Shown: piece by piece, positions 1-6,013 of the stretch
How positions within the stretch are numbered: the stretch's first letter is position 1
Layout: every line of letters begins with the position of its first letter
Source of the DNA: Gaiellasilicea sp031371615
GTDB taxonomy: Bacteria; Actinomycetota; Thermoleophilia; Gaiellales; Gaiellaceae
Assembly: GCA_031371615.1 (NCBI GenBank)
Contig: JANMJY010000270.1
Coordinates: 1 to 15,720 of the forward strand
Direction: 5' to 3'
DNA: 15,720 nt
Program-made: the position numbers and the translations under genes
Notes under the pieces: model-generated
Databases searched by the model: none
Seen by the model: only the letters and a program-made list of their open reading frames with translations
What the model was told of the DNA's origin: nothing

Positions 1-50
1 TCGAGGACAAGCACGGGCCGAACGTCGTCGAGGAGGCTGAGCCGGGCTAG
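1..50 (+). CDS. C-terminal end of an unidentified protein (partial)
   Basis: The first bases read through in one plus-strand frame (codons starting at position 3) as EDKHGPNVVEEAEPG followed by a TAG stop at 48-50. Every codon but one ends in G or C, as in the neighbouring genes, so this is probably the true tail of a gene entering from the left edge. Its stop abuts the stop of the minus-strand gene that begins at 51, so the two genes converge with no spacer. Fifteen residues are too few to assign a family. Confidence 0.4.
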   Translation, partial: EDKHGPNVVEEAEPG

Positions 51-1121
51 TCAGGCGAACGCCAGAACCGGCTCGAGGCCGAAGAAGTCGCCGATCCGCT
101 CAGCCTCGGCATCGATACCCGCTCGCTCGTCGCGGCTCAGCCTCCGCGCCGGCTCGACGGTCACCTCGATCTTCTTCCCGCGCTTCTTGCGGCTCCAGAT
201 CCCTGCGCAGACACCGTCGACGAGGAGAAACGGCGTGCCGGCCGGCCCCTCGTAGCGGCCCTTGCCGTGAGCGGCTACCTGCTCCCTGACCGCAGTCGGG
301 ACGAGCTGCTTCCGCTCGCGAAAGCCCATGACGTAGACGTCGTATTCCGGGAGGAGGCGCACGCTCGATCCCACATGAGACGCGGGCTCGACCTCCGGCA
401 GGTCGAGCTCGTCGAAGAGCCGTCCCGCCTCCTTCGAGCCGAAGCTCCTCGAGCCGAACCACTCTCGGAACTCCCTGTGGCCGATCGGCCCGTACGTGTC
501 GGCATACCGGCGTGCGACCTCGCGTAACGCTTCCTGCGGGTCCCAGGAGCGCCGGGCGCCCAGCCAGTCGTCGGGATGGACGAACGTCACCTTCGCGCCC
601 TGCGGCGGGCCGAAGCACAGCAGGCCGGCCGCGGCCGCATCGCCGAGGTAATAGCCCCAGCCGGACGCGAGCTTCTCGCGCGGCTCGGGCCCGACGCGCG
701 CGGCGACCGCGTCCGCGAGCTCTTCGCGTGTCAGCCGCCTACCGGCGAGCGCCTCGCCGATCGCGGCAACGACCACGGGGACGGTCGCAGGATCCTCGGT
801 GGCGTAGTCGGCCTCGCCGAGGACAGCGCTGCGCGCGGCAGTCCAGAGGCCGAGCTCGTCGGCCGGGTGCACGTGCAAGGTGCCCCGCAGCGTCCACGTC
901 TTCGCGAGCTCGCGCCGCTTCCACAAGGCGTCGCGCACGTCCTGCTGGGTGATCCCCTCGACGCGCGCCGCGAGCTGGAGCTCCGCGGAGCCCGTCACCT
1001 GGGCGTGGATGCCGCCGACATCCCGGACGACGTCGACGAGACGCGCTGCCGGCACGCGCTGCGCCAGATGGCTGCGCGAGAGCCGTCGCGCTCTCACCTG
1101 CTCCCAGGTGAGCTCCCGCAC
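51..1121 (-). CDS. Winged-helix DNA-binding protein, AlkZ/YcaQ-like (HTH_42) family
   Basis: The 356-residue protein matches the HTH_42 superfamily, whose studied members (AlkZ, E. coli YcaQ) are DNA glycosylases that excise alkylated bases or unhook interstrand crosslinks. Seen in the sequence: an N-terminal LTWEQVRARRL segment, GGIHAQVTGS at about residues 36-45 where the family has its catalytic loop, and the typical TWTLRGTLHVHP strand at 75-86. AlkZ has a QxQ motif and YcaQ a QxD motif in that loop; here it reads HAQ (H39, Q41). The start is a GTG only 3 bp after the stop of the phosphosulfolactate synthase gene, without a clear Shine-Dalgarno, so it is probably the last gene of the minus-strand operon and translated by coupling. 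A role in genome protection is inferred from the family. The link to the metabolic genes upstream is unclear and may be positional only. Confidence 0.8.
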   Translation of the reverse strand: MRELTWEQVRARRLSRSHLAQRVPAARLVDVVRDVGGIHAQVTGSAELQLAARVEGITQQDVRDALWKRRELAKTWTLRGTLHVHPADELGLWTAARSAVLGEADYATEDPATVPVVVAAIGEALAGRRLTREELADAVAARVGPEPREKLASGWGYYLGDAAAAGLLCFGPPQGAKVTFVHPDDWLGARRSWDPQEALREVARRYADTYGPIGHREFREWFGSRSFGSKEAGRLFDELDLPEVEPASHVGSSVRLLPEYDVYVMGFRERKQLVPTAVREQVAAHGKGRYEGPAGTPFLLVDGVCAGIWSRKKRGKKIEVTVEPARRLSRDERAGIDAEAERIGDFFGLEPVLAFA

Positions 1122-1124
1122 CGG

Positions 1125-1928
1125 CTAGGTGGCCGGGGCCGGCTCGTCCGCGAGCAGAATCTCTTTCAGTGTGTCGCCGCGGAGGCCGAGCCGAAGGGTC
1201 TCGAGCGGAATGACCTCCTCGGGCGCGATGTTGCCCAGGTTGACCTCGGGGCCGAAGTGCTTCACGAACCAGGCCTGGGAGTTCTTCGACGGGGCCTCCC
1301 AGATCAGGTCGTGGAAATCGATCTCGTGCGCGATCTCGTCGATCAGCCCGGTGCGCATGTCGCCGTCCTTGCGGAAGATCCCAGCGGTCCCGCCTTCGCG
1401 GGCCTCCGTGATCACCTTCCAGGCGCCCGCGGCACGTTCCTCCTTGATCCACTCGACCCACTGGTAGGGGGCGAAGACGACCTCGGAGTCCTTCGACCCG
1501 ACCTCGGACAGCACGATGAAGTCGCGCGCGAAGTCGGCGATCAGCTCGAGCTTGCGCTCGCGCGGCACGTCGACCGTCCCGTCCGAGATCTCGACGTGCG
1601 AGAAGCGGTAGTGGTCGAGCCAGGACTTGAAGCCGTCGAGCTTGCCGCGGAGATAGACGGCCTCGAACAGCGTGCCGCCGCAGACGATCGGCGTGTCGAA
1701 GGAGCGGTAGAGCGCGATCTTCTTCTCGAGGTTGTTGGTGACGTAGCTCGTGCCCCAGCCGAGCTTGACGATGTCGACGTACTCGCCGGCCGTGTCGAAG
1801 AGTCCTTCGATCTCGCGGATCCCCATCCCCTTGTCCATCACGTGCGTGAGCCCGCTCTCGCGGGGCTTCTGGGGGCGCGACGGCAGGTCGAGGAAGTTCG
1901 GGTGCGGCTCTCCGTTAGAGACGGGCAT
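1125..1928 (-). CDS. comA: Phosphosulfolactate synthase (ComA family)
   Basis: The 267-residue protein belongs to the (2R)-phospho-3-sulfolactate synthase family (archaeal ComA, bacterial YitD/XcbB-type, plant HSA32 relatives). These enzymes add sulfite to phosphoenolpyruvate to give phosphosulfolactate, the first step of coenzyme M and sulfolactate synthesis. Visible family blocks: GLTHVMDKGM (26-35), VDIVKLGWGTS (51-61), CGGTLFEAV (83-91), VEISDGTVDVP (112-122), SEVGSKD (141-147), and a C-terminal LGNIAPEEVIPLETLRLGLR block. The length is close to that of archaeal ComA (about 250). The ATG is preceded by a strong GAAGGAGA Shine-Dalgarno located inside the fumarase beta gene, whose end overlaps this gene by 14 bp, so the two are translated from one message. 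No ComB phosphatase, ComC dehydrogenase or ComDE decarboxylase is in the window. The product may feed coenzyme M, sulfolactate, or another sulfonate. Some distant family members have no proven activity. Confidence 0.88.
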   Translation of the reverse strand: MPVSNGEPHPNFLDLPSRPQKPRESGLTHVMDKGMGIREIEGLFDTAGEYVDIVKLGWGTSYVTNNLEKKIALYRSFDTPIVCGGTLFEAVYLRGKLDGFKSWLDHYRFSHVEISDGTVDVPRERKLELIADFARDFIVLSEVGSKDSEVVFAPYQWVEWIKEERAAGAWKVITEAREGGTAGIFRKDGDMRTGLIDEIAHEIDFHDLIWEAPSKNSQAWFVKHFGPEVNLGNIAPEEVIPLETLRLGLRGDTLKEILLADEPAPAT

Positions 1929-2502
1929 AGATCTCCTTCAGCTTCTCCTGTGCGGCGGTCTGGACGTCGTGGAAGAGCGAGTTGCCGTGCGCGTCGATCC
2001 CGACGATCAGCGGCCCGAAGTCCTTCACCCGGAACTTCCAGAGGCACTCCGGCATCAGTTCCTCCCAGAGCACTTCCTCGATCTCCTCGATCTGGGTCGT
2101 CTCGAGCGCGGCGGCGCCGCCGACGATCGCGAAGTAGACCATCCCGAGCCGCTGCATCGGCTCGATCGCCTCGTCGGGGAGCCCACCCTTGCCGCAGATC
2201 GCGCGGACGCCGTACTGCGCACCGAGCGGCTCGGTGAAGCGGACCATCCGCGCGCTCGTCGTCGTGCCGATGCAGACCTTCTCGTAGCGACCGGGGCCGA
2301 GCTTGCGGACGCCGGGAGCCGTATGGAGCAGGAACGCGCCAGAGAGGTCCATGGGCGACTCGACACCCTCGTCGAAGATCCGGATCTGCGTACGGTCGCG
2401 GATGCCGATGATGTGGCCCTGGACGGTGACCTCGTCGCCGGCGCGGAGCTTGAGGATCTCGGCGGGATCGGTGATCGGGAAGGTGACGGTGTGGTTCGCC
2501 AT
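1915..2502 (-). CDS. Class I fumarase / tartrate dehydratase, beta subunit
   Basis: This 195-residue protein is the C-terminal (beta) half of the two-subunit, oxygen-sensitive iron-sulfur fumarase family, which interconverts malate and fumarate or similar 2-hydroxy acids. Visible family features: the RAGDEVTVQGHIIGIRD opening (20-36), LHTAPGVRKL (59-68), the substrate-loop block IGTTTSARM (78-86, usually GPTTSxRM), AICGKGGL (101-108) and WKFRVKDFGPLIVGIDAHGNS (155-175). The ATG at 2502 shares its first base with the alpha-subunit stop (TGATG), the usual tight coupling for subunits made one-to-one. It overlaps the next gene by 14 bp. A longer reading frame extends upstream inside the alpha gene, but its translation is arginine-rich and off-family, so it was not used. 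The family alone does not distinguish fumarate, tartrate or other hydroxy-acid substrates. Sitting between a flavoprotein of the fumarate reductase type and a sulfonate-forming enzyme makes a non-standard substrate worth considering. Confidence 0.93.
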   Translation of the reverse strand: MANHTVTFPITDPAEILKLRAGDEVTVQGHIIGIRDRTQIRIFDEGVESPMDLSGAFLLHTAPGVRKLGPGRYEKVCIGTTTSARMVRFTEPLGAQYGVRAICGKGGLPDEAIEPMQRLGMVYFAIVGGAAALETTQIEEIEEVLWEELMPECLWKFRVKDFGPLIVGIDAHGNSLFHDVQTAAQEKLKEIYARL

Positions 2503-3401
2503 CAAAACTCCCGATCGAACTCGACGGAACCGTCGGCCGCCACGTGCACGGAGGCGCGGCGCGCAGCCCAGCACTGGTAGTTGACGGCGACCGGGTTCAG
2601 GGTCATGTGCGTGTCCGCGTGCTCGATGTGGCACTGGAGCACGGTCACGTCGCCGCCGAGGCCCATCGGGCCGATGCCGGTCTCGTTCAGAAGGCCGTAG
2701 AGCTCGTCCTCGAGCTCGGCGACGAGCGGGTCGGCGTTGCGCGTGCCGATCGGCCGCGTGATCGCCTCCTTGGCGAGGTACATCGCATAGTCGGCGGTGC
2801 CGCCGATGCCGACGCCGACGATCCCGGGCGGGCAGGGCTTGCCGCCGGCGCCGACGATCGACTCGAGCACGAACTGCTTGATCCCCTTGACGCCGTCGGC
2901 GGGGACGCACATCTTCAGGAAGCTCATGTTCTCGGAGCCGGAGCCCTTCGGGACGCACTTGACGTCGAGCCCATCCCAGTCCTCGATGAAGTCCCAGTGA
3001 ACGATCGGCAGGCGGTAGCCGATGTTCGGGCCGGTGTTCTCGCGCGTGATCGTGTGCACGGCGTTGGAGCGGAGCGGGTGCTCGACGGTCGCGCGCGCCG
3101 TCCCGTCGCGGAGCGCCTCGTAGATGCGCGTCGGGTGGAGCGGGAAGTGCTCTCCGACACGGCAGGTGTAGACCGCGATGCCCGTGTCCTGGCAGACGAG
3201 GTTCTTCTCGTCGTCCGCGATCGACACGTTGCGGTGGATCGTCTGGAGCACGCGCTGCCCCGTGACCGACGTCTCCCGGTCGAGCGCCGCGGCGAGCGCG
3301 TCTCGGAGGTCCTGGGGAATGTCCTTCAGCGCCCAGACGTAGAGGTGTGCGGCGGCGTCCTCGACGGCGTGCTGGAGATCAGTGGTGGTGACAGTGCTCA
3401 T
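2502..3401 (-). CDS. Class I fumarase / tartrate dehydratase, alpha subunit
   Basis: The 299-residue protein is the iron-sulfur alpha subunit of a class I hydro-lyase. Three cysteines fall where this family holds its [4Fe-4S] cluster: C70 in LVCQDTG, C190 in GGKPCPPG and C277 in NYQCWAARR. C149 and C165 are additional cysteines in KCVPKGSGSENMSFLKMCVP, a conserved block of the family. The cluster would be solvent-exposed and oxygen-sensitive, with the free iron acting in dehydration. The ATG has an AAAGGA Shine-Dalgarno about 8 nt upstream, in the 28-bp gap after the flavoprotein gene. The beta subunit starts on the last base of this gene's stop codon. As a pair they would form a heterotetrameric hydratase working on malate/fumarate or a structural analogue. 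Alpha and beta are intact and of normal length. Confidence 0.94.
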   Translation of the reverse strand: MSTVTTTDLQHAVEDAAAHLYVWALKDIPQDLRDALAAALDRETSVTGQRVLQTIHRNVSIADDEKNLVCQDTGIAVYTCRVGEHFPLHPTRIYEALRDGTARATVEHPLRSNAVHTITRENTGPNIGYRLPIVHWDFIEDWDGLDVKCVPKGSGSENMSFLKMCVPADGVKGIKQFVLESIVGAGGKPCPPGIVGVGIGGTADYAMYLAKEAITRPIGTRNADPLVAELEDELYGLLNETGIGPMGLGGDVTVLQCHIEHADTHMTLNPVAVNYQCWAARRASVHVAADGSVEFDREF

Positions 3402-3429
3402 GCCGATGTCCTTTCACAGCGTGACTTCG

Positions 3430-4623
3430 TCACGCGTGGGCTTTCTCTGCGGCGGCCTTGCCGGCGCGGCGGCCGAAGACGCAGCATTCCAGAAGAGAGT
3501 TGCCCATCATGCGGTTCTTGCCGTGTGTGCCGCCCGCGATCTCACCGCAGGCGTAAAGGCCCTCGACCGTCGTCTGTGAATCGGTGTCGATCGTGAGGCC
3601 GCCGTTCTGGTAGTGGAGGACCGGGTAGGTGTAGATCTTCTCCTCGAGCGGGTCGATGCCCGCGCCGCGGTAGCGACGCAGCATGTACGGCAGCGAGATC
3701 TCGGCATCGGCCTGCGTGATCCGGGTCGTGTCGAGGTAGACGGCGGGACGGCCGTCCTTCGTCTCAACGCCCTTGCCCTTCGCGACCTCGCCGAAGATCG
3801 CCTGGCTGACGACGTCGCGCGGGCCGAGCGAGTCGGTGAACTCCTCGCCGTCGGCGTTCAGGAGGACGGCGCCGTAGGCGCGCGTCGTCTCCGGGATCGA
3901 GTAGCCCTGCATCGTCTCGGGCCAGGCGCCGCCGTTCGGGTGGTACTGAAGCTCGTCGAGGTCGCGCGCCTGCGCGCCGACATCGAGCGCGATCTGCGTC
4001 ACCTCGCCGGTGGCGTTGGGATGGTTGGTCGAGAGCTCGCCGCGCTCCTGTGCGACCTTGAAGCAGCGCCCGCCGGCCGCGAGGACGACCGTGGCCGCGT
4101 CGAGCTCGTACTCGCCACACGTGGCGCGCCAGCCGTGCTCGCGCTGCTCGAGTGCATGCAGCGGGCTGTTTGCGAAGAGCGTGCCGTTTCCCGCCTCGAA
4201 GGCGTCGCGCAGAGCCTTCGTGATCGCGTGGCCGGTGCGGTCGCCGACCTGGAGCAGGCGCTTGGCGCTCGCGCCGCCGCAGCGGGCGAGCCGATAGCCG
4301 CCGTTCTCCCTGGTGAACTCGACGCCGAGCTCCTCCAGCCAGTGGATCGCGCGCTGCGCGTCGCCGGTGAGCACTTCGACGAGGCGCATGTCGGCGCTCT
4401 CGTGCGAGCTCTTGAAGACGTCCGCCGCGTGCTGCTCCGGCGAGTCGTCGGCGCCGAATGCCGCCTGGATCCCGCCCTGGGCCTTCGCCGAGTTGCACGC
4501 CTGGATCGAGCCCTTCGTCGCCAGCCCGACGCGCGCGCCGGCCCGTTCGGCGGAGACTGCTGCGGCGAGGCCGGAGGCCCCGCTGCCGATCACGAGCACG
4601 TCGAAGGACTGCGAGCCGGTCAC
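3430..4623 (-). CDS. FAD-dependent fumarate reductase / succinate dehydrogenase-type flavoprotein, short soluble form
   Basis: The 397-residue protein carries an N-terminal FAD-binding Rossmann motif (VIGSGASGLAAA, 11-22) and the active-site blocks of the SdhA/FrdA/NadB family: QYHPN (226-230), GPRDVVSQA (267-275, whose R269 matches the proton-donor arginine of FrdA), HYQNGG (337-342) and NRMMGNSLLE (370-379). The histidine that binds FAD covalently in SdhA/FrdA is absent: the segment reads CNSAKAQGG (43-51), so FAD should be non-covalent, as in L-aspartate oxidase and soluble fumarate reductases. At 397 residues it lacks the C-terminal helical domain of SdhA and NadB (usually 530-590 residues). 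No iron-sulfur or membrane subunit lies next to it. Two usually conserved active-site residues differ (HPT to HPN, HYxMGG to HYQNGG). The start is a GTG that appears leaderless, and this is the first gene of the operon with fumarase and ComA. Likely reactions are oxidation or reduction of a C4-acid-like substrate; the exact substrate is not established. L-aspartate oxidase is the main alternative. Confidence 0.82.
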   Translation of the reverse strand: MTGSQSFDVLVIGSGASGLAAAVSAERAGARVGLATKGSIQACNSAKAQGGIQAAFGADDSPEQHAADVFKSSHESADMRLVEVLTGDAQRAIHWLEELGVEFTRENGGYRLARCGGASAKRLLQVGDRTGHAITKALRDAFEAGNGTLFANSPLHALEQREHGWRATCGEYELDAATVVLAAGGRCFKVAQERGELSTNHPNATGEVTQIALDVGAQARDLDELQYHPNGGAWPETMQGYSIPETTRAYGAVLLNADGEEFTDSLGPRDVVSQAIFGEVAKGKGVETKDGRPAVYLDTTRITQADAEISLPYMLRRYRGAGIDPLEEKIYTYPVLHYQNGGLTIDTDSQTTVEGLYACGEIAGGTHGKNRMMGNSLLECCVFGRRAGKAAAEKAHA

Positions 4624-4629
4624 GCCGAC

Positions 4630-4635
4630 AGGATA
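4630..4635 (-). promoter_or_regulatory. Probable -10 element for a leaderless transcript of the flavoprotein-fumarase-comA operon
   Basis: Reading the minus strand, TATCCT (TANNNT, actinobacterial -10 pattern) ends 6 nt before the GTG at 4623. Transcription would start on or within one base of the start codon. There is no Shine-Dalgarno in the remaining space, which agrees with leaderless translation. No good TTGACA-like -35 is found at the right distance; that place is taken by the inverted repeat at 4644-4662. Confidence 0.5.
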
Positions 4636-4643
4636 CCGAAAGA

Positions 4644-4662
4644 GCTAATGCGCTGCATTAGC
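4644..4662. promoter_or_regulatory. Perfect 19-bp inverted repeat, candidate operator
   Basis: The sequence GCTAATGC-GCT-GCATTAGC has two 8-nt arms that are exact reverse complements around a 3-nt centre. It is AT-richer than its surroundings and sits in the 72-bp gap between two divergent genes. It covers the -35 position of the proposed minus-strand promoter and lies 33 bp upstream of the plus-strand ATG at 4696. This is the size and symmetry of a binding site for a dimeric helix-turn-helix regulator. The regulator is not identified; the LysR protein at 6010-6906 is not obviously the right type, since its own box looks different. Confidence 0.5.
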
Positions 4663-4695
4663 GGTACTTATTGACCTTCAAGCCAAGAGCGGCGA

Positions 4696-5061
4696 ATGCC
4701 GATGAAACTGACGATGACCCGGCTGTTCGGATTTCTCTCCATCCTCATCGTCCTCGCGGTGTCCGGTTACACGTTCCTCGGCAGCGCGCGGGTGAGCAAG
4801 CTCAACCCGATCACCAAGGTTTCGCAGGGTGAGGCGCGGGCGGAGCTGGCGAGCGCGCAGTACACCCTGGCATTGGTCTCGACGCAGCTCGCCCAGGTGC
4901 ACGTCGTCAGCGGCACCTACGCAGACACGCTCGACTTCGGCAAGTTTCCGTCAGTCCGGCTCGTGACTGCAGACGAGAGCTCGTATTGCGTTGAGTTCAA
5001 GCAGACGCAGACGTTCTTCCTCAGAGGCCCGGGCGGCGTCGTCGCCCCCGGTTCCTGCTGA
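4696..5061 (+). CDS. Small membrane-anchored protein, pilin-like
   Basis: The 121-residue protein has one hydrophobic segment near its start (LFGFLSILIVLAVSGYTFLG, about residues 10-29) followed by a soluble domain with two cysteines (C99 and the final residue, C121), which could form a disulfide outside the membrane. The helix continuing from the membrane segment and the later pattern of GTYAD, SYCVEF and FFLRGPGG resemble small type IV pilin-like proteins, but the canonical prepilin peptidase site (G followed by F and E at +5) is not visible, so this is a resemblance only. A second in-frame ATG lies at 4702. No strong Shine-Dalgarno is seen before either. It is divergent from the flavoprotein operon and converges, with a 16-bp gap, on the maleylacetate reductase-like gene. 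Function unknown. Confidence 0.7.
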   Translation: MPMKLTMTRLFGFLSILIVLAVSGYTFLGSARVSKLNPITKVSQGEARAELASAQYTLALVSTQLAQVHVVSGTYADTLDFGKFPSVRLVTADESSYCVEFKQTQTFFLRGPGGVVAPGSC

Positions 5062-5077
5062 CCTGCGCTCCTGCTGA

Positions 5078-6013
5078 TCACCAGATCGAGCGGAGCAGCT
5101 CCTCGACGTCTGCCGGCGTGACCGGCCGCGGGTTCGCTTTCGCACCGGGACGATCGGCGACGGACGCGGCGACCTCCGCGGGGGCGTCCTCGGGGATCCC
5201 GAGGTCGCGTAGCCGCTCGAAGCCGCCGAGCCGCGCGAGCTCCTCGACTTTCGCGGCCGGGTCGTCGGTCTCGAGCGCGTTGCCGAAGCGTGCGACCGCG
5301 TCGGCGGCGACCGTCTGGTTGAAGCGAATCGCGAGCGGGAGCGTCAGCGCGTTCAGGGCGCCGTGCGGCGCTCCGTAGCGCCCTCCCAGCCCTTGTGCCA
5401 GCGCGTGGCCGAGCGCGAGAAACGACTTGCCGAGCGCCGCTCCGGCGTGACAGGCCCCGAGGAGGAGCTCTGTGCGGGCATGAAGATCGGAGGGCCGCTC
5501 GACGACTTTAGGCAGCCACGCGCCGATCAGCTCGGCGCCTGCGAGCGCCTCGGCGTCGGCGTCGGCGTTGTGCCCCTCGACGTAGAGAGCCTCGGCGCAG
5601 TGGGCGAGCCCGTTCAGTGCGGTGCCGACCGTCTCGGGGCGCGGGAGCGCCAGGGTGAGCTGCGGGGCGTAGACGATCGCGTAGAGCCGCGCTCCCGCGC
5701 CGCCGCCGCGCATCCTGCGGTCCGGGTCGCGCACGCCGAAGAAATCCGTCCACTCCGCTCCGGAGTACGTCGTGGGGACCGAGACGAGCGGCAGGCCGGT
5801 CGCCGCCGACGCGGCCTTGCCGGTGTCGATCGCGCTGCCGCCGCCGATGGCGACGATCGTGTCGACACCCTCGGGAACCTCGACCCGGTGCGAGGGAACT
5901 TCCTCCCACCGATCGGCGGCATCCAGCACCCCGCGCCAGCGAGGGCTCGCTACGACGAGCGGGCGCTCGCCTGCAAGCGCTGGCAGCTCCTCCAGCCCCC
6001 ACCCGACGATCAT
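5078..6013 (-). CDS. Maleylacetate reductase-like member of the iron-containing alcohol dehydrogenase superfamily
   Basis: The 311-residue protein has the NAD(P)-binding GGGSAIDTGKA loop (57-67), VPTTYSGAEWTDFFGV (79-94) and TALNGLAHCAEALY (131-144), as in maleylacetate reductases, which reduce maleylacetate to 3-oxoadipate at the end of hydroxyquinol and chlorocatechol degradation. At the metal positions of iron-dependent relatives it shows N134 in place of aspartate, with H138, H203 and H217 kept. Loss of the aspartate is typical of the metal-independent maleylacetate reductase branch. The glycine loop normally comes about 35 residues later, so the N-terminal nucleotide-binding region is shortened. 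The ATG overlaps the LysR stop (ATGA), so both are made from one message. A longer upstream frame exists inside lysR, but its translation is arginine-rich and off-family. No ring-cleavage dioxygenase is nearby, so the true substrate is open. Confidence 0.8.
   Translation of the reverse strand: MIVGWGLEELPALAGERPLVVASPRWRGVLDAADRWEEVPSHRVEVPEGVDTIVAIGGGSAIDTGKAASAATGLPLVSVPTTYSGAEWTDFFGVRDPDRRMRGGGAGARLYAIVYAPQLTLALPRPETVGTALNGLAHCAEALYVEGHNADADAEALAGAELIGAWLPKVVERPSDLHARTELLLGACHAGAALGKSFLALGHALAQGLGGRYGAPHGALNALTLPLAIRFNQTVAADAVARFGNALETDDPAAKVEELARLGGFERLRDLGIPEDAPAEVAASVADRPGAKANPRPVTPADVEELLRSIW

Noticed and set aside
576..2237. Long plus-strand open frame (553 codons) across the AlkZ-like and comA genes
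   Set aside because: It is antisense to two genes with clear family motifs; its translation is rich in Arg, Asp, Glu and Leu with no recognisable domain, the usual mirror frame of GC-rich coding sequence.
3430..4623. Calling the flavoprotein L-aspartate oxidase (nadB)
   Set aside because: The non-covalent FAD segment is NadB-like, but the C-terminal domain is missing, the substrate-site blocks differ, and no nadA or nadC is adjacent.
2544..4674. Two long plus-strand open frames (2544-3596 and 3613-4674)
   Set aside because: They mirror the fumarase alpha and flavoprotein genes, which match their families along the full length; the mirror translations match nothing recognisable.
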